From an uncultured Blastocatellia bacterium (GTDB lineage Bacteria > Acidobacteriota > Blastocatellia > Chloracidobacteriales > Chloracidobacteriaceae): a stretch of DNA of 50,030 bases. Shown one piece after another: positions 35,568 to 45,390 of the stretch. The stretch spans positions 1-50,030 of the forward strand of contig CALGZC010000024.1 in the NCBI GenBank assembly GCA_937934745.1, in the 5' to 3' direction. The first letter of the stretch is position 1, and each line of letters starts with the position of its first letter. Under the pieces are notes generated by a model. That model did no database searches, was not told where the DNA came from, and saw only the letters and a program-made list of their open reading frames with translations. Made by a program: the position numbers and the translations under genes.

Positions 35568-37169
35568 ATGTCTGCCAACAATTCATCCATTCGCTTGGAA
35601 TCAGGAATAGGCGCCAACCTGCGTTATGACTTACCGGCAGGGATTGTCGTCTTTCTGGTTGCGCTGCCACTCTGCTTGGGGATTGCGCTGGCATCCAATG
35701 CACCTCTGTCCTCAGGCATCATTGCCGGGATCGTTGGCGGGATCATTATTGCGCCGCTTTCCGGCTCACCGCTATCGGTGAGCGGTCCGGCCGCCGGGCT
35801 GGCGGTCATCGTCGCGCAGGGCATCGCGGTCGCGGGCGACTTCCCGGCCTTTTTGGCGGCGGTTGTCCTGGCGGGCGCAATTCAAATCGTGTTCGCGCTG
35901 CTTCGCGGCGGCGCGTTGACCGACTATGTTCCGAACTGCGTCATCAAAGGCATGCTCGCCGGGATTGGCTTGGTCATTATTCTCAAGCAAATCCCGCACG
36001 CGCTTGGCCGCGACCAGGATTTCACATTTACCGACACGCTGAGCTTTCTCAAGTTCGAGGAAAGCTCGACCGTCGGGGCTATTATTGCCGGCGTGCTGAG
36101 CGCCCAGCCGACCGCGGTCGCGATTACCATCTTGTCGCTGGCGCTGCTGATGATTTGGGAGCATCCCAGGGTCAAGGCGCAACCCTGGCTGATGTTTGTG
36201 CCGGGGCCGCTCGTCGTGGTCATCTTCGGGCTGCTGCTCAACGAGCTCTTGCGCTGGGCGGGCAGCGACCTCTACCTGCGGGCGGAAGAAGCGCATTTGG
36301 TCGCCTTGCCGGTGGCGGAGGACCTGAAGTCGCTCCTGGGGCAGTTTACGCTGGCCGACCTCAGCGCGCTGCGCCGCCCGGAAATCCTCAAGCTGGCGAT
36401 CACCTTGGCGGTGGTGGCAAGCCTTGAAACGCTGCTCTCCGTGGAGGCTACCGACAAGATGGATCCGTTCAAGCGGCTTTCGCAGCCCAATCGGGAGCTG
36501 TTCGCGCAAGGCGTCGGCAACATCGTCAGCGGCCTCATCGGCGGGCTGCCGATTACGGCCGTGATTGTCAGAACGTCGGCGAACATCTACGCCGGCGGGC
36601 GAACGCGCATGGCAAGCTTTATTCACGGTATCTTATTGCTGGTCAGCGTCTTGCTCATTCCCGAGCTGCTCAACCGAATCCCGATCGCGGCGCTGGCGGC
36701 GATTCTCCTGCTGGTCGGCTACAAGCTGGCCAAGCCGGAGCTGTTCAAGGCGATGTATGCCCAGGGCTACGCGCAGTTCGCGCCGTTTGTCGTGACCATC
36801 GTGGCGATTGTCGCGACGGACTTGCTCGTCGGCATCGGCATTGGGCTGATCTTTGGCCTCTTTTTCGTCATTCGGGCAAACTATCGCTCGGCAGTGACGC
36901 TAGTAAGCCACGACAACGCCTACTTGCTACGCCTCAACAAGGACATGACTTTTGTCAACAAAGTCGAGCTGAAGCGCAAGCTCCAGTCCATTCCCGACGG
37001 CGCGACGGTTTTCATTGACGGGACGCGCGCCCTGTACGTTGACCAGGATATTTTCGATGTGGTCAATGAATTCCGGTCGGCAGCGACCTACCGCAACATT
37101 ACCGTCAGCACAAGCAACTTTGACGACAAGGGACCGCGCCTCCTGCTGCAGTCGCAGCCTGCCCATTAG
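35568..37169 (+). CDS. SulP/SLC26-family anion transporter
   Basis: This 533-residue membrane protein belongs to the SulP family that moves sulfate, bicarbonate or other anions. It has 10-12 helices, the N-terminal signature [19 protein letters not shown], a [20 protein letters not shown] segment, [20 protein letters not shown] with [15 protein letters not shown], and a C-terminal STAS-like domain that is divergent ([20 protein letters not shown]). The start is ATG at 35568; an in-frame start to 35487 adds a low-complexity leader. It lies 62 bases before a beta-carbonic anhydrase. SulP-carbonic anhydrase pairs are known and usually suggest bicarbonate uptake. Confidence 0.9.
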   Translation: MSANNSSIRLESGIGANLRYDLPAGIVVFLVALPLCLGIALASNAPLSSGIIAGIVGGIIIAPLSGSPLSVSGPAAGLAVIVAQGIAVAGDFPAFLAAVVLAGAIQIVFALLRGGALTDYVPNCVIKGMLAGIGLVIILKQIPHALGRDQDFTFTDTLSFLKFEESSTVGAIIAGVLSAQPTAVAITILSLALLMIWEHPRVKAQPWLMFVPGPLVVVIFGLLLNELLRWAGSDLYLRAEEAHLVALPVAEDLKSLLGQFTLADLSALRRPEILKLAITLAVVASLETLLSVEATDKMDPFKRLSQPNRELFAQGVGNIVSGLIGGLPITAVIVRTSANIYAGGRTRMASFIHGILLLVSVLLIPELLNRIPIAALAAILLLVGYKLAKPELFKAMYAQGYAQFAPFVVTIVAIVATDLLVGIGIGLIFGLFFVIRANYRSAVTLVSHDNAYLLRLNKDMTFVNKVELKRKLQSIPDGATVFIDGTRALYVDQDIFDVVNEFRSAATYRNITVSTSNFDDKGPRLLLQSQPAH

Positions 37170-37231
37170 CGCAGCGTTTCGGCATCCAACCGCTTTGCCG
37201 GAATGGTTTTTGTCACAGAAAGAGAAACGCT

Positions 37232-37912
37232 ATGACCGAGCGCTTACCTGAATCATCCGTCAATGGGATGAATGAATATCGCAAGCTTTTACTGGCCAAC
37301 AAAGCATGGGCGCAGGAAAAGCTGGAGATTCGACCCGATTATTTTCTCCGCATGAAGGATGCCCAGACGCCGGCTTACCTGTGGATCGGCTGCTCTGACA
37401 GTCGCGTGCCGGCCGAGGACATCACCGGAACGGAACCGGGTGAGCTGTTCGTGCACCGAAATGTGGCGAATCTCGTCATCCATACCGACATCAATCTCAT
37501 GAGCGTCGTTGAATACGCCATCGATGTGCTCGAGATTCGCCACATCATCATTTGCGGGCACTACAATTGCGGCGGCGTCAAGGCGGCGATGTCGCGGAAG
37601 AGCTACGGCCTCATTAACAAGTGGCTGCGCCACATCAAGGACGTATATCGCAACTATGCCCGCGAGCTGGAATCGTTCACCGACCCGGAAGCACGCTTCC
37701 GGCGGCTGGTCGAGTTGAACACCATCGAGCAGGTGCGAAATATGGCCGAGACGTCCATCGTGCAGCGCTCCTGGCTCAAGCACAATCGCCCCTGGCTACA
37801 CGGGTGGGTTTACGACATTCACACCGGGTTGATCCAGGAGCTGACGTTGATTCGTCCCGGCGATTTGCCGGATGATATTTACCGCTACGAGTTTTCGCCG
37901 GAGTCACTGTAG
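37232..37912 (+). CDS. Beta-class carbonic anhydrase
   Basis: Carbonic anhydrase converts carbon dioxide and bicarbonate. The 226-residue protein has the beta-class zinc ligands C54, H110 and C113 ([32 protein letters not shown]), with the Asp56-Arg58 dyad in CSDSR. It is preceded by AGAAAGAG close to the ATG at 37232. An ATG at 37268 is a possible later start. Its position after the SulP gene supports a joint bicarbonate role. Confidence 0.95.
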   Translation: MTERLPESSVNGMNEYRKLLLANKAWAQEKLEIRPDYFLRMKDAQTPAYLWIGCSDSRVPAEDITGTEPGELFVHRNVANLVIHTDINLMSVVEYAIDVLEIRHIIICGHYNCGGVKAAMSRKSYGLINKWLRHIKDVYRNYARELESFTDPEARFRRLVELNTIEQVRNMAETSIVQRSWLKHNRPWLHGWVYDIHTGLIQELTLIRPGDLPDDIYRYEFSPESL

Positions 37913-37924
37913 TCGTTGCCACCC

Positions 37925-38758
37925 ATGTCCACCGTGATGCTTGTGACCGGCAGCGCGAGCGGCATCGGCCGTCATGTTGCCGAAAGCTACTACCGCGCCG
38001 GTCATCGCGTTGTTTTTGCCGACCTGTCTGCACCCCGCCTGGAACAGATTTGCGCCCAACTGCCAACGGGAACCGGCGGTGCAGCACTGCCGATGGCCTT
38101 TGATGTACGTGACGAGCAGGGCTGGGAGTGCGTCCTAACCGAAACCGTGGCGCGCTGGGGACGACTGGATGTCCTGCTCAACATTGCCGGGTACTTACAC
38201 GTAGATGAGCTGCTCTCTACTCCCCTGGCGGCCGTCCACCATCACCTTGACATCAACACCAAGGGTGTTATTTTTGGTACACTGCTGGCTGCGCAGCACA
38301 TGCGTCATCAGCCTACAGGCGGCCACATTATCAACATCGCTTCGCTCGCCGGCATTGCTGCAGTCCCCGGGCTGACGCTGTACTCGGCATCGAAGTTTGC
38401 CGTCCGCGGGTTTTCATTAGCGGCAGCACGTGAACTTGCACCCTATAACATCACCGTGACGGTCATCTGCCCGGACGCTGTCCAAACGCCCATGCTGGAG
38501 TTGCAAGTTGATCGCCCGGAAGCCGCGCTGACGTTCTCCGGTGGGCGCATTCTCACCGTGGCGGAGGTCGCCGCCGCCATCGAGGCGGCGCGGCAGCGCC
38601 GACCGCTGGAAGTGACCATCCCACGCTACCGGGGTTGGTTGGCAAAGCTTGCCGGTTTCTCTCCTACCCTGTCCGGTTGGTTGCTGGAGACGCTCCGCCG
38701 CCGCGGACTGCGGCAACAAGCCCGACAGCAGGCTGTCCGCCAGGCAAAACTGTCATGA
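37925..38758 (+). CDS. Short-chain dehydrogenase/reductase
   Basis: This 277-residue protein has a Rossmann fold with TGSASGIGRHVAESYY, NIAGYLHVDELL, catalytic Ser in INIASLAGIAAV and the YxxxK pair in YSASKFAVRGFS. Cofactor preference and substrate are unknown; DLSAPRLEQ after beta2 suggests NAD rather than NADP, which is tentative. The start is ATG at 37925, not the TTG at 37916. Its stop overlaps the trpC start by ATGA. Confidence 0.88.
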   Translation: MSTVMLVTGSASGIGRHVAESYYRAGHRVVFADLSAPRLEQICAQLPTGTGGAALPMAFDVRDEQGWECVLTETVARWGRLDVLLNIAGYLHVDELLSTPLAAVHHHLDINTKGVIFGTLLAAQHMRHQPTGGHIINIASLAGIAAVPGLTLYSASKFAVRGFSLAAARELAPYNITVTVICPDAVQTPMLELQVDRPEAALTFSGGRILTVAEVAAAIEAARQRRPLEVTIPRYRGWLAKLAGFSPTLSGWLLETLRRRGLRQQARQQAVRQAKLS

Positions 38759-39534
38759 CAGCGGCGCAGCCCATTCTCCCCCGGCTTTCCGAGATTGTGG
38801 CAGCACGGCGCAGACACTACGCCGGCTGCGTGATACCGCCGTCTGCCGACTTAAAACCGGCTTCGGGTCGGTTTCTGACCGCGCTGAACGCTGCGGGTGT
38901 GGTGCTTATCGCCGAAATTAAGCCTCGATCGCCAAGCGAAGGGGTGCTGCAAGCGGTGCCCGATCTGCCCCATCTGGTGCCGGTTTATACGACCTATGCC
39001 GCCGCCATTTCCGTTCTGACCGAGCCAACCTACTTCGGTGGTAGCTTTGCGCTGCTGGCCGAAGTTGCCCGTCGCTCACCGCGGCCCACGCTGTGCAAGG
39101 ATTTCATCGTCCATCCGGCACAGATTCACGCTGCCCGCCGCGCCGGTGCGGAAGCCGTGTTGCTCATCGTGAAGATTCTTGACGATTCACAGCTTGCCGA
39201 CTTCCATGCCGAGATTCAACGTTGGAACATGACGCCGGTCGTGGAAGTCCAAACGGAAGGGGAGCTAGATCGTGCACTCCGCCTTGAGCCGGCGGTCATT
39301 CTGATCAACAACCGCAACTTGGACACCTTTGAGATTTCGCTCGAGACGACAAAACGACTTGCACCACGCATCCCGTCCGGTATTGTACCCATTGCCGCCA
39401 GCGGCATTCACCGCCGGGCGGACATTGACCTGCTGCTACCCTATGCAACGCGCTTTCTCATCGGCACCGGTCTGATGCGGGCGACCAACCTTGCAGCTGC
39501 GTTTGCAGACCTGCTCGGACAAGCACGCACCTAA
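38755..39534 (+). CDS. trpC: Indole-3-glycerol phosphate synthase
   Basis: TrpC closes the ring in tryptophan synthesis. The 259-residue TIM-barrel protein has IAEIKPRSPSEG (phosphate site), ISVLTEPTYFGGS, LCKDFIVHPAQIHAARRAGA, EVQTEGELDRAL, INNRNLDTFEIS and VPIAASGI. It starts with ATG at 38755, overlapping the SDR stop, and ends at a TAATG shared with the aminopeptidase gene. No other trp gene is adjacent, although a degenerate TrpE-like gene is 8 kb away. Confidence 0.95.
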   Translation: MTAAQPILPRLSEIVAARRRHYAGCVIPPSADLKPASGRFLTALNAAGVVLIAEIKPRSPSEGVLQAVPDLPHLVPVYTTYAAAISVLTEPTYFGGSFALLAEVARRSPRPTLCKDFIVHPAQIHAARRAGAEAVLLIVKILDDSQLADFHAEIQRWNMTPVVEVQTEGELDRALRLEPAVILINNRNLDTFEISLETTKRLAPRIPSGIVPIAASGIHRRADIDLLLPYATRFLIGTGLMRATNLAAAFADLLGQART

Positions 39535-40925
39535 TGCCTATGCCCAACCACTTTGGAGAAGTGTTCCCACCGCCCACCTTTGACCCCAAACGGTATGCCG
39601 CCCGTCGCCGCCGTGTTTTCAAACAACTTGGCGATGACGTGATGATCCTCTACAACCCGCCGGAAGCACACCGGACGCATGACCTGTATTACCGCTACCG
39701 CCCGGACAGCGACGTGTATTACCTGACCGGATTTGAGGAGCCGGACGCCATCCTGGTCCTCGTCGGCGGCAAGTCGCCGCGGTTGGTGATGTTTGTCCGA
39801 CTGCGTGATCCTGAGCGGGAGACGTGGGATGGCCCACGGGCCGGCGTTGAAGGCGCGAAAGCCATCTACGGTGCGGATGAGGCATTTCCGATTGACGCCT
39901 TTGACGCGCACATCGGCCCCTACCTTGAAACGGCGCAGACGCTGTATTTCAAGTTCGGCCGCGACGAATACCTCAACCAGCGCATCATCGGGGCGTTTCG
40001 CGCCGCGGCACGCCGCCGGCACCGCCAGGGTCCGGCGCCATCAATCGTCCGCGACACCCTACCGTTGCTGGGCAAGTTGCGCCTCGTCAAAGATGCCGAC
40101 GAACTGCAGCGCATGCGGCGCGCGGCCGATATTGCAGCGGAAGCGCATCTCCGCGCCATGCAGACGGCGCGCCCAGGCTGGTATGAGTTTCAGGTCGAAG
40201 CCGAGCTGGAGTATGTTTTCCGCAGGCGCGGCGCCCTAGGGAGTGCATATACTTCTATCGTTGGCGGCGGTCCCAATGCGACCGTCCTCCACTACAACGC
40301 CAACAACGCCATCCTCCGCGACGGCGAGTTGCTCTTGATTGACGCGGGCGCGGAGTACGGCTACTACGCCAGCGACATCACCCGTACCTTTCCAATTGGC
40401 AAGCAGTTCACGCCTGCCCAACGCGACATTTACAGCCTCGTTTTAGAGGCGCAAAAGAATGCCATTGCGGCCGTTCAGCCGGATGCGCGCTTTGATGAGT
40501 ACCACCAAGTTGCGCTCGAAACGCTCATTGATGGGTTGCGCGACCTTAAGCTGCTAAGCGGTTCAACGGACGAAATTAAGGAGAAGAAAACGTACCTGCC
40601 CTTTTACATGCACCGTGCGGGCCACTGGCTGGGCAGCGATGTCCATGACGCCTGTACCTACTTTACCCACGAAACTGAAAACGGAAACTTTCTGTACGAA
40701 AAGCTGCGACCCGGTTGTGTCGTGACCGTTGAGCCGGGGCTGTACTTTGCACCGAACCTCAAAGGCGTCCCCAAACGCTATGCCGGCATCGGCATCCGCA
40801 TCGAGGATGACGTACTGGTGACGCGCACCGGCAACGAGGTACTCACGGCTGCCGTACCTAAAACGATTGCCGACATTGAAGCCCTCCGGCGCACCGCGCT
40901 GTCCAACGGAGGACATCAGGCATGA
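39534..40925 (+). CDS. pepP: Xaa-Pro aminopeptidase (M24B)
   Basis: PepP removes N-terminal residues before proline with two metal ions. The 463-residue protein has an N-terminal AMP_N domain (RRRRVFKQLGDDVMILYNPP, YYLTGFEEPDAI) and the pita-bread catalytic domain. The metal ligands are in LLIDAGAEYGYYASDITRTF (two Asp), HRAGHWLGSDVHD (His), VTVEPGLYF (Glu) and GIRIEDDVLV (Glu). The first ATG overlaps the trpC stop (TAATG); an ATG six bases later is an alternative. Its own stop overlaps the next gene by ATGA. Confidence 0.95.
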   Translation: MPMPNHFGEVFPPPTFDPKRYAARRRRVFKQLGDDVMILYNPPEAHRTHDLYYRYRPDSDVYYLTGFEEPDAILVLVGGKSPRLVMFVRLRDPERETWDGPRAGVEGAKAIYGADEAFPIDAFDAHIGPYLETAQTLYFKFGRDEYLNQRIIGAFRAAARRRHRQGPAPSIVRDTLPLLGKLRLVKDADELQRMRRAADIAAEAHLRAMQTARPGWYEFQVEAELEYVFRRRGALGSAYTSIVGGGPNATVLHYNANNAILRDGELLLIDAGAEYGYYASDITRTFPIGKQFTPAQRDIYSLVLEAQKNAIAAVQPDARFDEYHQVALETLIDGLRDLKLLSGSTDEIKEKKTYLPFYMHRAGHWLGSDVHDACTYFTHETENGNFLYEKLRPGCVVTVEPGLYFAPNLKGVPKRYAGIGIRIEDDVLVTRTGNEVLTAAVPKTIADIEALRRTALSNGGHQA

Positions 40926-41221
40926 GCGACTTGCTGTTCGACATTGTGAAGTTCTGTAGCAGCTGCAGCCGCCGCGCCACAGACGGCGAGGTGGCTGCCC
41001 TGGGGACACGCATTCGCCCGCTATTTCAAAAACAACTCGAAAAGGAAGGCCTCGGCGGCTGCGTCAGCCTGAGTAGTCGGCCCTGTTTTGCCAAGTGTCC
41101 GGAAAACGGGATCACGGTGGCCCTGAGTACCAGTGACGACTCTCTTGCGCGTGAGGTGTATATCGTGACCTCGCTGCGCGACTTGGACTATGTCTATGCG
41201 CGTTTACGTGGTGAGGTGTAG
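40922..41221 (+). CDS. Thioredoxin-like [2Fe-2S] protein (DUF1636-like)
   Basis: This 99-residue protein has C12, C15 (KFCSSCSRRA), C47, and C55, C59 (RPCFAKCPENG). The CxxC...CxxxC spacing with a thioredoxin-like beta core matches the 2Fe-2S ferredoxin/DUF1636 fold. It overlaps pepP by ATGA, so the four genes SDR, trpC, pepP and this one run together. Its function is unknown; an electron carrier or metal-handling protein is likely. Confidence 0.7.
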   Translation: MSDLLFDIVKFCSSCSRRATDGEVAALGTRIRPLFQKQLEKEGLGGCVSLSSRPCFAKCPENGITVALSTSDDSLAREVYIVTSLRDLDYVYARLRGEV

Positions 41222-41279
41222 TGCGGTAGCCGACCGCTGTTGCGCTTGACGCCGATTTCCTCCGATCTTACCCTCTGCG

Positions 41280-43634
41280 ATGAAAAACAACCTTTTGCTC
41301 TTCCTGGCCGGCACGATCACGTTCGGGCTGGCCGTCCTCGCCCTATCGGGTTACGTCCTGGCTCAATCGAAGTCCAAGCCAAGCGATAAATTCCGCCAAC
41401 TCGACGAACTATTGCCGACACCGAATGCGTACCGAACGGCATCGGGGGCGCCTGGTCACCGGTACTGGCAAAACCGCGCCGACCACGTCATTAACGCTGA
41501 GCTGGACGATGAGCGCCAGCGCCTTCAGGCCAGCGAAACCATTACATATACGAACAACTCGCCCGACGAGCTGCGCTACTTGTGGCTTCAGCTCGACCAG
41601 AACATCTTCGCCAAGGACAGCGATGCCTTCCGGTCGCAAACCTCCGGCGGTCTAGATCGTGTGCCGCTATCCGTGCTGGACAGCTTGTTGCGCCGCCCGG
41701 AGTTTGACGGCGGCTACAAGATCACGTCTGTCCGGGATACCAAGGGGCAGCCACTTAAGTACGTTGTAGTCAAAACCATGATGCGCGTGGATTTGCCGAC
41801 GCCCCTCAAGCCCGGGCAGCAGACGAGCTTTTCCGTGGACTGGAACTACAACATCAACGACGCCGTGAAGCTCGGCGGGCGGTCGGGTTATGAGTATTTC
41901 CCCAAGGACAAGAACTACATCTACGAAATCGCCCAGTGGTTTCCGCGCATGTGCGCCTACACCGACTATCGCGGCTGGCAGCACACGCAGTTTTTAGGCG
42001 CCGGCGAGTTCACGCTGGAGTTCGGCAACTATCGCGTGGCGATTACCGTTCCGGACGACCACATCGTGGCGGCGACCGGCGTTCTACAAAACCCGAAGCA
42101 AGTGCTGACGCCGGTGCAGCTTGCCCGCCTTGAACAAGCCCGCACGGCCAAATCGCCAGTGTTTATCGTGACGCCGGAAGAAGCCCGCCGCGCCGAGCAG
42201 GGACGGCCGACCGGCAAGAAGACCTGGATTTTCCAGGCGGAGAATGTCCGCGACTTTGCCTTTGCGTCGTCGCGCAAGTTTATCTGGGACGCCATGGGGC
42301 ACAACGTCGAGGGCAATCAAGTTATGGCGATGTCCTTTTATCCCAACGAGGGCAATCCGCTCTGGGCGCGGTACTCGACCCACGCCATCATTCATACGCT
42401 CAACGTCTATTCGCGCTATACGTTCACCTATCCCTATCCGGTCGCCATTTCCGTCAACGGGCCCGTGGGCGGGATGGAATACCCGATGATCTGCTTTAAC
42501 GGGCCGCGCCCGCTAGAAGACGGCACCTATTCGGCGCGCACGAAGTACGGTCTCATCAGCGTCATCATCCACGAGGTCGGGCATAATTTTTTCCCGATGA
42601 TCGTCAACTCCGACGAGCGCCAATGGACCTGGATGGACGAAGGACTGAACACGTTTCTGCAGTATTTGGCGGAACAGGAATGGGAGGACAACTATCCGTC
42701 ATTTCGGGGCGAGCCGCAGTACATTACCGACTACATGAAGAGCGAAAATCAGGTGCCGATTATGACGCAGTCGGATTCGCTCTTGCAGTTTGGAAACAAT
42801 GCCTACGCCAAGCCGGCGACGGCGCTCAACATCCTGCGCGAAACCATCCTGGGGCGCGAGCTGTTCGACTACGCCTTCAAGGAGTACGCCCGGCGGTGGC
42901 AGTTCAAGCGTCCGGAGCCGGCGGATTTTTTCCGCACGATGGAGGATGCCTCAGGTGTGGATTTGGACTGGTTCTGGCGCGGGTGGTTTTACTCGACTGA
43001 CCACGTGGACATTTCCATCGAGGGGCTGCGCTGGTATCGGCTAGATACGCAGAACCCGGATGTCGAAAAGGGGTTGCGTCGCCAGGAACGCGAGTCGCGC
43101 CCGGTCACGCAGTCGCAGGAGCGCAATAAGCCGCTGCCGAAACGGGTTGACCAATACCCCGAACTCAAGGATTTCTACAACCAGTATGACGAGCTGGACG
43201 TTACCGATGCCGACCGCGAGGCGTACCGGAAGTTTCTGGAAACGCTGACCGACCGCGAGAAGGAAATCCTGAACGCCGGGCTGAATTTCTACTTTGTGGA
43301 CTTCAAGAATATCGGCGGGTTGGTCATGCCGGTCATTCTAGAAATCGCCTACGCGGACGGCACGAAGGAAGAGATGCGCTTTCCGGCCGAAATCTGGCGG
43401 CTCAACAACTTTGAAGTCTCAAAGCTCATTGTGACGCCAAAGGAGATCGCAAGCCTGACGCTCGATCCGCGCCTGGAAACGGCCGACGCCGACCTGACGA
43501 ATAACTTTTTCCCGCGCCGCCCGGCTAAGTCGCGGTTTCAAGTGTTCAAGGAACAGCGGCAAGGGCCGCCGAATCCGATGCAACTTGAGCGCAAGCGGCA
43601 ATCGCCGTCCCAGAGTGACAACCTGCGGCAGTGA
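41280..43634 (+). CDS. Secreted M1-family metallopeptidase
   Basis: This 784-residue protein begins with a basic tip and hydrophobic segment (NNLLLFLAGTITFGLAVLAL), a signal peptide or N-terminal anchor. The M1 catalytic domain has GPVGGMEYPM (substrate-binding loop), HEVGH at 431-435 and the downstream zinc ligand Glu454 in WMDEGLNTF. Thus it is a zinc peptidase acting in the periplasm or outside the cell. The C-terminal domain is acidic and contains YNQYDELDVTDADREAYRKF. The family's aminopeptidase activity is inferred. It starts 58 bases after the 2Fe-2S gene. Confidence 0.93.
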   Translation: MKNNLLLFLAGTITFGLAVLALSGYVLAQSKSKPSDKFRQLDELLPTPNAYRTASGAPGHRYWQNRADHVINAELDDERQRLQASETITYTNNSPDELRYLWLQLDQNIFAKDSDAFRSQTSGGLDRVPLSVLDSLLRRPEFDGGYKITSVRDTKGQPLKYVVVKTMMRVDLPTPLKPGQQTSFSVDWNYNINDAVKLGGRSGYEYFPKDKNYIYEIAQWFPRMCAYTDYRGWQHTQFLGAGEFTLEFGNYRVAITVPDDHIVAATGVLQNPKQVLTPVQLARLEQARTAKSPVFIVTPEEARRAEQGRPTGKKTWIFQAENVRDFAFASSRKFIWDAMGHNVEGNQVMAMSFYPNEGNPLWARYSTHAIIHTLNVYSRYTFTYPYPVAISVNGPVGGMEYPMICFNGPRPLEDGTYSARTKYGLISVIIHEVGHNFFPMIVNSDERQWTWMDEGLNTFLQYLAEQEWEDNYPSFRGEPQYITDYMKSENQVPIMTQSDSLLQFGNNAYAKPATALNILRETILGRELFDYAFKEYARRWQFKRPEPADFFRTMEDASGVDLDWFWRGWFYSTDHVDISIEGLRWYRLDTQNPDVEKGLRRQERESRPVTQSQERNKPLPKRVDQYPELKDFYNQYDELDVTDADREAYRKFLETLTDREKEILNAGLNFYFVDFKNIGGLVMPVILEIAYADGTKEEMRFPAEIWRLNNFEVSKLIVTPKEIASLTLDPRLETADADLTNNFFPRRPAKSRFQVFKEQRQGPPNPMQLERKRQSPSQSDNLRQ

Positions 43635-43821
43635 GTCGGCATGTCGAACGTGGCAAACACAATCGAACGGCACGCGCCGCCGACATGCACTTCGGTCTGA
43701 CAGAAGGCGCAGCTCAACGCCGGCACGACGCCCGAGAACAAGACGCCTGGGAAGACGCCCTCCATTTATCGTCGCACGGGCACAGCAAAGCGGCTGCCAC
43801 GCCGTTAGGCCCGGTCGGCAA

Positions 43822-45234
43822 CTACAGGTCGGGGTGAACGTCAAGCAAGTAGCTATCCGACACATAGCCATCTGGGTTCATGACCTGGACACTCACATAC
43901 GAATCCCGCCTGACCTCCGCCGGCAAGCGGAAATACACACGCTGGTTGAGCAAACCGCGCAGTGACTTTTTGACGCTTCCCGGTCTTTCGATACCGTTGA
44001 CAATCAGTGTCGGCGTGTCACCGAACCCCTGTCCCCGCACAAAGAGTCCAATCGTCGGTGCGTTTGGTTTTGCCGAGCTGTGGACACGCACCACATTTGT
44101 CACCTGAATGTTTCGGCACACAACAGTTTGGGTGTCGGTGATTTGTCGTCCATACTCATCCGTCAACCAAACCGTGTAGCGTCCCAACTGTGGGGGCAGT
44201 TCAAACATTCCTACCCGATTTGACCACGCTCGGAACGGCAGGCTCAAAAAAGCGCCCTCCTCGGTCAGCAGGGAGACATAGGCCGCGTGCTGCAAATGGT
44301 CGCCCAACACGGTGACGCGCCGGTTCTTGAGGGTGACAAAGTTGTTCACAAAACCGCGCAGGCGCGGCTCGGTCGCCGTCGATTGTGCCGTGACATCAAT
44401 CTGGGTCACAAAGGGCAACCAGGTTCGGTCGTCGCCCAGGGCACCGATCACAAGCGCGCGCCCGACCGCAGCGCCACGGAGCGCGAGTGTACTATTGGAA
44501 AACACACCCTCTAAACAGCCACCATCTAGACTCAGCACGGCAAAGTCGAACAGCGGTAGGCGGCCGTTTAGCGAGCGGGCAAAGCCGGTCCAGACAATCC
44601 GCTCACCTACGTACAGCGGCCAGTGCGCCGGTGGCGGCTCGGCGACAACACCAGGACGCGCGCCATCCACGGTTTCTTCGGCCGTGGCAACCCGAACAGA
44701 CCATACCTGCGTTGCCACGGGCCCCTGTGGAACACGGCTTGCGCACACGGCCAAAATGCCGGCCGTTCCCGCACGCCGCGCCGTAATGCGCCAGACAACT
44801 TCGTTAGCCGCACCGCTGGGGAGAACATCCACGTCCAGTACAGATGACAGCCGGCTGCGGTCGGCGAGAATTTTTCCGGCCGAATAGTAAATCGCGTCAC
44901 GCACGGGATGTGATTCAAACAAGATGGCTCCGGCCAGCCGTGCGGCCACGCCATCGCCGGTAAAACGAAACGTCACGGTTTGCACATCGCCGATGCGCAT
45001 CTGCGTCGGAAGCCCTTCAACGACAATGGGCCTATCTCCAGAGGGGAGAGCATACATTGAGCGGAGGTCGGCCAGCGTACGCATGGACGTGGTGGTTGCC
45101 AGCGTGTAGCTCTGATCAAATGTTGCGCGCGGCGCGACAGCAACATCTGCCTGAGCAGTTAGCAAACCGCTCAGGACAATCAACAGCATCGCCGAAAGCA
45201 CCGGTCGCCGGGGCAGGAAGATCACTGTGCGCAT
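43822..45234 (-). CDS. Secreted protein with TIG-like C-terminus, function unknown
   Basis: This 470-residue protein has a signal peptide (PVLSAMLLIVLSGLLTAQA) and is beta-rich throughout. Near the C-terminus, TIGLFVRGQGFGDTPTLIVN with VSVQVMNPDGYVSDSYLLDV resembles IPT/TIG Ig-like folds used in surface or adhesion proteins. Other parts are not recognisable. The start is ATG at 45234; it is convergent with the M1 peptidase and divergent from the cpdA-like gene (156 bases between starts). Confidence 0.75.
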   Translation of the reverse strand: MRTVIFLPRRPVLSAMLLIVLSGLLTAQADVAVAPRATFDQSYTLATTTSMRTLADLRSMYALPSGDRPIVVEGLPTQMRIGDVQTVTFRFTGDGVAARLAGAILFESHPVRDAIYYSAGKILADRSRLSSVLDVDVLPSGAANEVVWRITARRAGTAGILAVCASRVPQGPVATQVWSVRVATAEETVDGARPGVVAEPPPAHWPLYVGERIVWTGFARSLNGRLPLFDFAVLSLDGGCLEGVFSNSTLALRGAAVGRALVIGALGDDRTWLPFVTQIDVTAQSTATEPRLRGFVNNFVTLKNRRVTVLGDHLQHAAYVSLLTEEGAFLSLPFRAWSNRVGMFELPPQLGRYTVWLTDEYGRQITDTQTVVCRNIQVTNVVRVHSSAKPNAPTIGLFVRGQGFGDTPTLIVNGIERPGSVKKSLRGLLNQRVYFRLPAEVRRDSYVSVQVMNPDGYVSDSYLLDVHPDL

Positions 45235-45390
45235 TGCGCCCTCTCTTTCGGTAACAATCCGTGTTGAGTCAAGCTGATGGAGTCAAGTTTATGTAGCATA
45301 GTTGGCCACCGGTACGAAAATGGCTTCGTTTTCCGTCCGTCTGCTTCGCCCCGCCCCTAGCCCACTTCTCCGACCGTTTGTACACCACCT

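Noticed and set aside
43631-43837. Short plus-strand frame overlapping the M1 peptidase stop
   Set aside because: GTG start, no hydrophobic or conserved segment, and it runs into the convergent gene.
44312-44887. A 191-codon plus-strand frame inside the secreted protein gene
   Set aside because: It is antisense to a gene with a signal peptide and a coherent beta-rich sequence; Ser/Arg/Pro-rich shadow.
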